Positions 8,560-14,503 of a DNA stretch of 15,175 nucleotides are shown piece after piece (within the stretch, counting starts at the first letter, position 1; each line of letters begins with the position of its first letter). The DNA is from an uncultured Opitutales bacterium (lineage in GTDB: Bacteria > Verrucomicrobiota > Verrucomicrobiia > Opitutales > Intestinicryptomonadaceae). The DNA is taken from NCBI GenBank assembly GCA_900548275.1, contig URJY01000038.1:1-15175 (forward strand), written 5' to 3'. The notes below the pieces were generated by a model. That model searched no databases. It was not told the DNA's origin and saw only the letters and a list, made by a program, of their open reading frames with translations. A program made the translations under genes and the position numbers.

Positions 8560-8718
8560 CCGTTCGGTATTGGTTTGTTTGCGGATTTTCCCGAAAGGAA
8601 AGTTATTGCCGCAGGTGATGTCTAATTTCAAATATAACTATCGAGGCAACGGGCTGCACCTGTGGGGGTATAGGGTTTGCCTGCAAAGCAGAGCAAACCC
8701 CAATTATTCATTTTTCAT
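8560..8718 (+). repeat. Direct repeat unit, copy 1
   Basis: About 160 bp starting CCGTTCGGTATTGGTTTG, repeated at 8812-8970 with a period of 252 bp. It holds three hairpins: TTTCC/GGAAA, ATTGCC-GCA-GGTGAT (8605-8619), and a 12-pair stem with one bulged A at 8673-8700 (GGGTTTGC/GCAAACCC outer, CTGC/GCAG inner). It ends in tandem ATTCATTTTTC motifs. Confidence 0.85.
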
Positions 8719-8783
8719 TATTCATTTTTCATTAAAAAAGTCGCGCCGAAGTATCACAAGTAGGAACGGAGTTCCGTCGCCGT

Positions 8784-8806
8784 GCAGGCTGCAGCCTGCT
8801 TTTTTA
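8784..8806 (+). terminator. GCAGGCTGCAGCCTGC palindrome followed by T6
   Basis: A perfect 16-bp palindrome (8784-8799) followed by TTTTTT, in the nifJ direction. The same palindrome with the same T run occurs on the minus strand at 12269-12247, and a variant with a two-base centre change lies at 12056-12071. Confidence 0.5.
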
Positions 8807-8811
8807 GGTAT

Positions 8812-8970
8812 CCGTTCGGTATTGGTTTGTTTGCGGATTTTTCCGAAAGGAAAGTTATTGCCGCAGGTGATGTCTAATTTCAAATATAACTATCGAAGCA
8901 ACGGGCTACACCTGTGAGTGTATAGGGTTTACCTGCAAAGCAGTGCAAACCCCAATTATTCATTTTTCAT
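8812..8970 (+). repeat. Direct repeat unit, copy 2
   Basis: Second copy of the unit at 8560-8718 with scattered substitutions. The hairpin at 8925-8952 keeps most of its pairs (GGGTTT/AAACCC outer, CTGC/GCAG inner). The two copies are separated by about 90 bp that include the half GTCGCGCC palindrome and the GCAGGCTGCAGCCTGC palindrome. Confidence 0.85.
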
Positions 8971-9004
8971 TCTACAGCTCCTACCGTCGCGATTCTTGTT
9001 GTTC

Positions 9005-9031
9005 TTTCAGCGTGTATCATAAACGCTGAAA
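9005..9031. repeat. Unique hairpin at the inner edge of array A
   Basis: TTTCAGCGT (9005-9013) pairs perfectly with ACGCTGAAA (9023-9031) around a 9-base loop. It has no counterpart in array B. It lies between the end of the shared repeat (8991) and the promoter of the beta-helix gene, so it could be an operator or the remains of another element. Otherwise 8992-9069 holds only AT-rich sequence. Confidence 0.45.
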
Positions 9032-9069
9032 TTCATTCATTTTTCATTATTCATTCTAAATTAATTTAA

Positions 9070-9098
9070 TTGACTTCGTTTTCTTCGGTTTTTATCTT
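9070..9098 (+). promoter_or_regulatory. Promoter of the beta-helix gene, probably leaderless
   Basis: TTGACT (9070-9075), a 17-base spacer and TATCTT (9093-9098) match a housekeeping promoter (5 of 6 and 4 of 6). The start point expected 6-7 bases further on falls at about 9104-9105, the A of the start codon at 9105. There is no Shine-Dalgarno sequence, in line with a leaderless message. Confidence 0.5.
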
Positions 9099-9104
9099 TC
9101 CGCT

Positions 9105-10202
9105 ATGTTCCGTATTGCATTGTTTTATCTTTTCGGTGTCGGGGTTGCGTTTGCTTCTTTTGATGTTTTCAATGTACGCAATTTCGGAGCGGTCGGCGAC
9201 GGGGTTGTTTCCGATACTGTCGCGATTCAAAAGACCATTGACGCCGCCGCCAAGGTCAACGGTACTGTGTTTTTCCCCGACGGTCGCTATCGTTGTTCGG
9301 GGTTGAAGGCTTATCCGAACATAAAATTAAAGGGCGAGCCGAAGTGGGGGTATTCCGTTTCGCACGGCGCGAATTTGATTCTCGACGACTATTCCGCCGA
9401 ATGTCTCATCGACATCACCGACGCGCGGAATATCCACATTTCGGGGCTAAACCTCAATGCGAATCGCAATCCGAACTCGAAGACGCACGGAATTATGTTC
9501 GACAGGAAAGGCAAACCGCGCAATTCCGACACCGACACGGTAACAATCGAAGACTGTAAAATCCGCGGATTTTCGGGGCACGGCGTTTATCTGCGCGGTG
9601 TGTTTGTGCTGATTATGCGCCGCTGTATGATAAACAAAAATCTCGGCAGCGGCGTAGAGTGCAGCGGCTGCGACTTCTACGTAATCGACAACGTGTTCGG
9701 CGCGAACGGCAAATACGGCTTCGGCGGGCGCGTCTCGTCTGGAATGTTCACGCACAATCGAGTTGAATGGAACGAGTCGTACGGTTTATACTTGGGTAAG
9801 GGCGGCAACTACTGGAACATCGTCGGCAACCAGTTCGACCACAACCACGGCGCGGGCGTATTTATCGACGGCGTGTGGTCGGTTGCGATAAACGGCAACG
9901 CGTTCAGGCGCAACGGCAGAAATTCGGCGAAACTTTTCGAAGGCGAAAACTCGGCGAACTTGCTTGTGAAATCGAAGGGCGTATCCGTGTCGGGCAACAC
10001 ATTTATGGCGGGGCACACAGACGGAAAGAAAGACTTCTACACGCCGCGCTTCGGCATACTTTTCGCCGATTCAGAAAGCTGTGTGGCAATCGCCAACACA
10101 ATGCACCACGGCTACACCGAAGCCCCCGTGAAGACGCTCGGCAAAACAAAGAATTGCGAAATCAAAGACAATCCGCACTCTCAACATCCGCAAAATTATT
10201 AG
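9105..10202 (+). CDS. Secreted parallel beta-helix protein, pectate-lyase-like
   Basis: A 365-aa protein with a short signal peptide (residues 1-17, MFRIALFYLFGVGVAFA). The mature part opens with FNVRNFGAVGDGVVSDTVA (22-40) and GTVFFPDGRYRCSG, the entry motif of the pectate_lyase_3 family of right-handed beta-helices. Repeated beta-helix turns follow (NIHISGLNLN, VTIEDCKIRGFSGHGVYL, YVIDNVFGANGKYGFGG, WNIVGNQFDHNHGAGVFI). This fold is used by polysaccharide lyases, glycosidases and adhesins; a plant- or mucus-glycan target is likely, but the reaction cannot be read from the sequence. It is the first gene of an operon with the phosphoesterase 4 bp downstream, inside the island bounded by inverted repeat arrays. 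The start is fixed by the signal peptide and the promoter. Confidence 0.85.
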   Translation: MFRIALFYLFGVGVAFASFDVFNVRNFGAVGDGVVSDTVAIQKTIDAAAKVNGTVFFPDGRYRCSGLKAYPNIKLKGEPKWGYSVSHGANLILDDYSAECLIDITDARNIHISGLNLNANRNPNSKTHGIMFDRKGKPRNSDTDTVTIEDCKIRGFSGHGVYLRGVFVLIMRRCMINKNLGSGVECSGCDFYVIDNVFGANGKYGFGGRVSSGMFTHNRVEWNESYGLYLGKGGNYWNIVGNQFDHNHGAGVFIDGVWSVAINGNAFRRNGRNSAKLFEGENSANLLVKSKGVSVSGNTFMAGHTDGKKDFYTPRFGILFADSESCVAIANTMHHGYTEAPVKTLGKTKNCEIKDNPHSQHPQNY

Positions 10203-10206
10203 CACT

Positions 10207-11526
10207 ATGAAAAGAAGAAATTTTATAAAATCCGTCGGCGCACTGGGCTTTTTGTCCCTTTTCGCGCAAAATGCGTTCGCCAAAAAACTCGGCGAATTCG
10301 ATACGCTCGACGCGGCGTTGAAGTCGCTCGGCTTCAATCCCGACGTTTCGGGCAACGCCTATTTTGCCGCGGTCGGAGACCCCCACTTTAATTGCGAAAA
10401 GGACGAAAACACCGTTCTCTTCAAGAAAATTTCCGACGAATTGAAATCGATGAAAACCGCGCCCGCATTTCTGGCGATGCTCGGCGACATAATTTCAAAC
10501 GGCACAAAATGCTTTGCCGACATCTCCAAAAACCACAAACAGGCATTGAAGGAAATCGACATTTTCAACGAATGCGCCGAATATTTAAAACCGATTCCCG
10601 CCAAACTCGTCTTCGGCAACCACGACACCGTATCGCCCGACGATTTTGAAAACGAGGTTTTTAAAAAGAAAATGCCGAAACAAAAAACATATTACGCATT
10701 CGACCTCGGCAAACTTCGCTGCATCGTTCTCAACGGACACCACTGCGCCATACTCGGCAAAAAACAGTTCGAGTGGCTGAAAGGGGAAATCAGGCAGGCA
10801 GGCGAAAGAAACATCGCAATTTTCATACACCAGCCGATGGGCTCGATAGCCACAGAATCGGACGCAAGCAGAGAACTGCGCGGGCTTCTCGACTCCTGCA
10901 AAGGCGACGTGAAAATCATTTGCGGACACATACACGTCAACCGTCAGGAGCTGCTTGAAACGCCGAACGGCAAAAAAGTGGCGCAATTCGCGCTCGAAGC
11001 CCCGCGCCACAACAAGGCTCCGGTATATTGGCTGTTCTGCGTCGAAGACGGAAAAATCGCCAAGGCCGTGTTCCGCAACAAAGACGGAAAATTTGAAACG
11101 TTCGATTTCGATTTGCCCGCAAAGAAATGGGAAACGCCTTTTGAAGGGCTTGGGGTCAAGGCCTCGTTCAACCCCCTTTCGCCCGAATACAGCGAAATTT
11201 CGGTCAAAGGCTGGTTCAATTCGGCAAAGTGCATATATTTTTATTTTTATTTGAAAGAGATAGAATTCAGGCTCGACCTCTCGAAAATCGGCAAATATTC
11301 GCAGGCAATTTTAATGGCCGCCAATCTCGACGGCAAACGCGGGGAAACCCAATTTAACGTATCGGCCGACGGCAAGGATTGGTTTGCGCTCAAACCCGCA
11401 GGCAGGGAAAAACAGTTTTATCACGTATTCAACCTTCCCGAAAAAATCAAAAACTCGCCCGTGCTGCACTTCAAGTTTGCGACGGGAAACGTGGGCGCGA
11501 GTTTCGGCGGCGTCGCCGTAAGATAG
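10207..11526 (+). CDS. Exported calcineurin-like metallophosphoesterase
   Basis: A 439-aa protein with a twin-arginine-like leader (MKRRNFIKSVGALGF, cleavage near QNAFA-KK). All five motifs of calcineurin-like phosphoesterases are present in order: GDPH (57-60), GD (93-94), GNHD (137-140), the lone H208 in FIHQP, and GHIH (240-243), so a two-metal hydrolase centre is intact. Residues about 300-439 form an extra, mainly beta-rich domain I do not recognise. It probably hydrolyses a phosphate ester or phosphodiester outside the cytoplasm; the substrate is unknown. It lies 4 bp after the beta-helix gene and is likely co-transcribed. Lysine is mostly AAA, unlike nifJ. The TAG stop is followed, in the same frame, by the truncated isomerase. 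Confidence 0.88.
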   Translation: MKRRNFIKSVGALGFLSLFAQNAFAKKLGEFDTLDAALKSLGFNPDVSGNAYFAAVGDPHFNCEKDENTVLFKKISDELKSMKTAPAFLAMLGDIISNGTKCFADISKNHKQALKEIDIFNECAEYLKPIPAKLVFGNHDTVSPDDFENEVFKKKMPKQKTYYAFDLGKLRCIVLNGHHCAILGKKQFEWLKGEIRQAGERNIAIFIHQPMGSIATESDASRELRGLLDSCKGDVKIICGHIHVNRQELLETPNGKKVAQFALEAPRHNKAPVYWLFCVEDGKIAKAVFRNKDGKFETFDFDLPAKKWETPFEGLGVKASFNPLSPEYSEISVKGWFNSAKCIYFYFYLKEIEFRLDLSKIGKYSQAILMAANLDGKRGETQFNVSADGKDWFALKPAGREKQFYHVFNLPEKIKNSPVLHFKFATGNVGASFGGVAVR

Positions 11527-12054
11527 CCGACGACCGAAAAGGCGATGCGCAAACTCTTCGAATGGGTGAAAGAACTCGGCGCGGACACAATCATAGCCGA
11601 GCCCGCCGCCGACAAACTGCCGCTCTGGGAAAAGCTCTGCGCCGAATACGATATGAAAGTTGCCGTACACAACCACGGCAAAGACGCAAAACGCAACGCG
11701 GCATACCACGACCCGAAAGTCGTAGCCAATATGATAGCAAAATACCCGCACGTCTACGCATGCCCCGACACGGGACACTGGGGACGCTCGGGCATAAACG
11801 CAGTGGACGGCTTCAAAACACTCGAAAACAAAATAGGAATCGTGCACTTCAGAGATATGAGCAAATTCGACGACCTCTCCGCCTACGACGTGCCGTTCGG
11901 CAAAGGCGAAATGCAAGTCGATAAAATGCTAAAAGAACTCGACCGCCAAAACTATAACGGCTGGCTTCTGTTGGAATACGGCGGTTGGTGGAAAAACACA
12001 CTAAAACAAAAAATCGAAGAAGTAAAACAAAGCTGCGCTGTAATGAAGAAATGA
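11527..12054 (+). pseudogene. C-terminal half of a sugar phosphate isomerase/epimerase (TIM barrel), 5' truncated
   Basis: The open frame runs on from the phosphoesterase stop: PTTEKA, then an ATG at 11545 opening a 169-aa product. Family members (AP endonuclease 2 / xylose-isomerase-like barrels) are usually about 270-300 aa, so the first 100 or so residues are missing. What remains is well conserved (numbering from the 11545 ATG): E19 in IIAEPA, HNH at 42-44, D75 in CPDTGHWG, H101 in IVHFRD and E144 in LLLEYGG, which are the expected metal ligands. AAAGGCG sits too close to the ATG for a normal ribosome site. The missing half is not found upstream to 9060. I call it a remnant of deletion; a translated half-barrel or readthrough fusion is possible but less likely. 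Array B sequence begins two bases after its stop. Confidence 0.75.
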
Positions 12055-12055
12055 A

Positions 12056-12097
12056 GCAGGCTACAGCCTGCACGGCGTCGGAACTTCGGGCGCGAGC
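12056..12097 (-). repeat. Inner edge of array B with GCAGGCT palindrome
   Basis: GCAGGCT-AC-AGCCTGC (12056-12071) is a variant of the palindrome at 12254-12269. It is followed by sequence related to the GGAAC/GTTCC module. It starts two bases after the stop codon of the isomerase remnant and has no counterpart at the inner edge of array A. Confidence 0.6.
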
Positions 12098-12246
12098 CGC
12101 GACGGTAGGAGCTGTAGAATGAAAAATGAATAATGAAAAATGAATAATTGGGGTTTGCTCTGCTTTGCAGGCAAACCCTATACACCCACAAGTGCAGCCC
12201 GTTGCCTCGATAGCAACCGAAAACAAAGCAATACCGAACGGATACC

Positions 12247-12269
12247 TAAAAAAGCAGGCTGCAGCCTGC
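12247..12269 (-). terminator. GCAGGCTGCAGCCTGC palindrome followed by T6 (minus strand)
   Basis: The perfect palindrome at 12254-12269 is followed on the minus strand by TTTTTT, as in array A at 8784-8806. It would act on transcripts coming from the deoA-like gene. Confidence 0.45.
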
Positions 12270-12305
12270 ACGGCAACGGAACTCCGTTCCTACTTGTGAT
12301 ACTTC

Positions 12306-12325
12306 GGCGCGACTATAGTCGCGCC
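12306..12325. repeat. 20-bp perfect palindrome of the GCGCGAC family
   Basis: GGCGCGACTATAGTCGCGCC is fully self-complementary. On the plus strand it is followed by TTTCC and could weakly stop transcripts from the beta-helix operon. In array A only its right half survives (GTCGCGCC, 8741-8748), next to the same GAAGTATCACAAGTAGG flank. Confidence 0.7.
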
Positions 12326-12343
12326 TTTCCCCGACAAGTCCGC

Positions 12344-12403
12344 ATTGCCTGCGGCAATAACTTTCCTTTCGGAAAAATCCGCAAACAAGCTAATACCGAA
12401 CGG
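12344..12403 (-). repeat. Third copy of the TTTGCGGATTTTTCCGAAAG unit
   Basis: Minus-strand copy of the first part of the unit at 8560 and 8812. Its hairpin ATTGCC-GCA-GGCAAT (12358-12344) is a perfect palindrome where array A has ATTGCC-GCA-GGTGAT. Confidence 0.7.
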
Positions 12404-12420
12404 CAAACCTAAAAAAACAA

Positions 12421-12582
12421 AACCCAACATCACCACCCCAAACCACCCACACTCCGATAGGTAACCTAAAAAACAAAATCTAAAACACCAAGCGCGACCA
12501 CAGTCGCGCCCTAAAATAAAAAAACCTCTCGGCAATCCGCAAATAATACAGCGGGGTTCTGCGGGGTACGGTTTGGCGCACA
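12421..12582 (-). repeat. Tandem repeat unit of array B, copy 1
   Basis: A 162-bp unit repeated at 12606-12768 with a period of 185-186 bp. Each copy carries the CACCACCCCAAACCACCC block, a GCGCGAC palindrome (12492-12509 here), an A-rich run and the GCGGGGTTCTGCGGGGTACG block. The gap after it (12583-12605) retains ACACGGAGAAAACC, part of a broken stem-loop element. Confidence 0.85.
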
Positions 12583-12605
12583 ACTGCGGCACACGGAGAA
12601 AACCA

Positions 12606-12768
12606 AACCCAACATCACCACCCCAAACCACCCACACTCCGATAGGCAACCCTAAAAAAACAAAATCAAAAACACCAAGCGCGACGCCAGTCGCGCTCTA
12701 AAATAAAAAACCTCTCAGCAATCCGCAAATATCACAGCGGGGTTCTGCGGGGTACGGTTTGGCGCACA
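12606..12768 (-). repeat. Tandem repeat unit of array B, copy 2
   Basis: Second copy of the unit at 12421-12582; its palindrome is at 12679-12696 with a different 4-base loop. It runs directly into the complete nested stem-loop element behind the deoA-like gene. Confidence 0.85.
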
Positions 12769-12879
12769 GGTAAGGCTCGCACAGAAAACGAAGGGGGGCT
12801 GTACTAAAGTACTGCCCCCCTTTGCTTTTCGCGCAAGACTTGGCTGTGCGCCAAATAAGTCCCGCAGGTTCCCGTTCCC
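12745..12879 (-). ncRNA. Nested stem-loop element after the deoA-like stop codon (copy B)
   Basis: On the minus strand, CTGCGGG (12867-12861) pairs with CCCGCAG (12751-12745). TTTGGCGCACAG (12855-12844) pairs perfectly over 12 bp with CTGTGCGCCAAA (12769-12758). CTTGCGCGAAAA pairs with TTTTCTGTGCGAG further in, with two G-U pairs and one bulge. The terminator hairpin is at the tip. The second stem differs in sequence from copy A yet stays fully paired. The element begins a few bases after the stop codon, as at nifJ. Confidence 0.6.
12783..12822 (-). terminator. Intrinsic terminator of the deoA-like gene, probably bidirectional
   Basis: On the minus strand AAGGGGGGC pairs with GCCCCCCTT around GTAC/GTAC (12822-12791), followed by CGTTTTCTG. 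On the plus strand the same hairpin is followed by TTTGCTTTTC, so it could also stop transcripts from the beta-helix operon. Confidence 0.75.
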
Positions 12880-14214
12880 CTACGCAACGCGCTCCACTAC
12901 TATAGGGGGGGGAGTGGGACGACGCGGCGCAAGCCTGTACGCACTCCTGAAATAGTCCATAGCCGCATCCAAATTCGTCTCGTCATTGTACTGAATCATC
13001 AAAAGCGGCTCACCCTGCTTTACCTGCGTACCGACCTTCTTGATTTCCGTAACCCCGACATACGGGTCAAACTTGCCGTTCTTGAGCGTCGAAAGAATCT
13101 GCACACCGCGGGCAATCTGACCCGCATTGATGTTGTGCACATAACCGCGCTTGGGCGCGGGAAGCTTGCGCGTGTGCTTGGGCATGGGATACTTCGCAGG
13201 GTCTTCAAGCCACGGAGCCGAACCGCCCTGCGCCTTAATCATCTCGAGAAGCTTCTTGTACGCCGAACCGTCCTCAATGACGCGCTCGACCGACTGCTTC
13301 GCCGAAAGCGTCGAACCCGCAACGCCCGCCAAGCGGAGAATTTCCATTCCGAGCTTGAGCACAAGCTCTTTCATATCTTCAGTGCCGCCGCCGCGGAGGA
13401 AGTCGAGAGCCTCCATAACTTCGAGCCCCATACCCACACAGTTGCCGAGAGGCTGATTCATATCGGTTACGAGAGCCACACAGCGGTGCTTCATAACGCG
13501 CGCCACACGCGTAATCGTGCGGGCGAGCTGCTTTGCCTGCTCGATGTCGCGCAGGAACGAGCCGTTGCCCCACTTTACATCGACAACCAAGCCGTCCGAA
13601 CCCACGGCGAACTTTTTGCTGAGAACGCTTGCGGTGATGAGCGGCAGACTGGGAATCGTCGCCGTGGCGTGGCGCATTTTGTAGATTTTGGCATCGACAG
13701 GCGCGATGGAGTCGTCGTGCTCGCAAATCGCGCAACCGACGGACGAAAGCTGCTTGTGGAAATCGGAAAGGGAGAGCTTTGTTTTGAAACCCGATATGGA
13801 CGAGAGCTTGTTGTGGACAGTCAGCACAAAGTCTTCGTCGGGGCTGGACATTCCGGGGACGACAACGCCGCACGCCGCGCCGATTGCGGAAAGTATGATT
13901 GAAGTTTTGTCGCCCACGCCGCCCGTGGAGTACTTTGCGACCTTCGGGCGCGAGATGTCGGAAAGCTCGATTGTTTCGCCCGTGAGAATCATTTCGTCGG
14001 CGAAGACGGCGGTTTCCTGAGCCGCCATATCCTTGAAGAAGATAGCCATAATGAGGGCAGCCATCTGGAAATCGGGCATTTCGTCGTCGAGAATTGAGTC
14101 GACGATATTGCGCACTTCGTCCTCCGTAAATTCGTGACCGTCGCGTTTCTTTTCGATGAGATACGCATAAGACGGTTTAAGAGGTACTTTTCCCGAGGTT
14201 CTCTTTATTGCCAT
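12880..14214 (-). CDS. deoA: Thymidine/pyrimidine nucleoside phosphorylase family protein with altered phosphate loop
   Basis: A 444-aa protein of the usual family length, collinear with bacterial pyrimidine nucleoside phosphorylases that split nucleosides with phosphate. The phosphate motif reads AKYSTGGVGDKTS (93-105), with Tyr95 where the family has His. The next loop, normally SGRGLGHTGGTLDKLE, is SSPDEDFVLTVHNKLS (123-138), same length but almost unrelated. R181, S196 and K200, which match the pyrimidine-binding Arg171, Ser186 and Lys190 of the E. coli enzyme, are kept (MRHATATIPSLPLITASVLSKK region). VDVKTGAGAFM is VDVKWGNGSFL. The C-terminal PYNP domain (about 345-444) is present. A good Shine-Dalgarno precedes the ATG. 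Membership is secure; whether it is still a phosphorylase is open, so the gene symbol is tentative. Confidence 0.85.
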   Translation of the reverse strand: MAIKRTSGKVPLKPSYAYLIEKKRDGHEFTEDEVRNIVDSILDDEMPDFQMAALIMAIFFKDMAAQETAVFADEMILTGETIELSDISRPKVAKYSTGGVGDKTSIILSAIGAACGVVVPGMSSPDEDFVLTVHNKLSSISGFKTKLSLSDFHKQLSSVGCAICEHDDSIAPVDAKIYKMRHATATIPSLPLITASVLSKKFAVGSDGLVVDVKWGNGSFLRDIEQAKQLARTITRVARVMKHRCVALVTDMNQPLGNCVGMGLEVMEALDFLRGGGTEDMKELVLKLGMEILRLAGVAGSTLSAKQSVERVIEDGSAYKKLLEMIKAQGGSAPWLEDPAKYPMPKHTRKLPAPKRGYVHNINAGQIARGVQILSTLKNGKFDPYVGVTEIKKVGTQVKQGEPLLMIQYNDETNLDAAMDYFRSAYRLAPRRPTPPPIVVERVA

Positions 14215-14224
14215 ATTACTGATT

Positions 14225-14230
14225 CTCCTT
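14225..14230 (-). promoter_or_regulatory. Shine-Dalgarno site of the deoA-like gene
   Basis: AAGGAG on the minus strand, 10 bases before the ATG. It confirms the start at 14214 and stands out because most genes in the window lack such a site. Confidence 0.7.
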
Positions 14231-14503
14231 AAAATACAATTTTCCGCGCCAATCCTAAAAACGGGCGGGCGCGATGTGCATAATGCCTGTACATTCTCAC
14301 AGTGTATATTTTATGGAAAATGTCGAGCTTTTTTTGCAAAATATTAAGAATTGATTCTCCCGAACTTCGGGCGGTCAATTTGAACAAAACAAGAGTGCGG
14401 CGCGGGCGGACAAAATCGGCGGCGAAGCGGGGGCGCACGCGGCGGCTTTCGGGGAAAACGATTTTTTTTGACAATGCGATATTAACGTGCGAAAGTGTGG
14501 ACA

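Larger units (their letters stand above)
8275..8991 (+). repeat. Multi-palindrome array A (left arm of inverted pair)
   Basis: This non-coding stretch after nifJ is built from modules that recur in inverted orientation at 12098-12879. In order they are: the nested stem-loop; CCCCGCAGAACCCCGCTGT with a T-rich tail; the GCGCGAC palindrome; a module starting near CCGTTCGGAGTGTGG; a 160-bp unit present twice; a half GTCGCGCC palindrome (8741-8748) leading to GGAAC/GTTCC and GCAGGCTGCAGCCTGC; and a final block CATTCTACAGCTCC to GTCGCG (8968-8991). The 134-codon open frame at 8513-8917 consists of repeat sequence only and is not counted as a gene. Confidence 0.85.
12098..12879 (-). repeat. Multi-palindrome array B (right arm of inverted pair)
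   Basis: Read on the minus strand from the deoA-like stop, this region repeats the order of array A: nested stem-loop, CCCCGCAGAACCCCGCTGT module, GCGCGAC palindrome, AGTGTGGGTGG module, TTTGCGGATTTTTCCGAAAG unit, GCAGGCTGCAGCCTGC with T run, the GGGTTTGC hairpin (12151-12178), ATTCATTTTTC motifs and the closing CATTCTACAGCTCC to GTCGCG block (12121-12098). It differs by a tandem duplication (12421-12582 and 12606-12768) and by loss or gain of single modules. No convincing gene is present. Confidence 0.85.

Noticed and set aside
8513..8917. A 134-codon open frame in array A, with a repeated peptide
   Set aside because: It is translated repeat DNA; the peptide repeats because the 160-bp unit is duplicated, and it spans hairpins and terminators.
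8275..9060. A CRISPR array, suggested by regularly repeated hairpins
   Set aside because: Repeats are long, differ in type, lack unique spacers of constant length, and no cas gene is nearby.
11527..12054. An intact short sugar isomerase gene starting at 11545
   Set aside because: It lacks the first part of the barrel and a proper ribosome site, and its frame stays open and family-like back to the preceding stop codon, so a truncated gene fits better.
14303..14340. TAAAAT/TATACA boxes on the minus strand as the promoter of the deoA-like gene
   Set aside because: No -35 box at proper spacing; the nearest candidate, TCGACA, is only 12 bases away.
14468..14496. TTGACA (14468-14473) as the promoter of xseB
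   Set aside because: At 16-18 bases downstream there is no acceptable -10 box (GAAAGT at 17), so I did not annotate it, although the -35 match is perfect.
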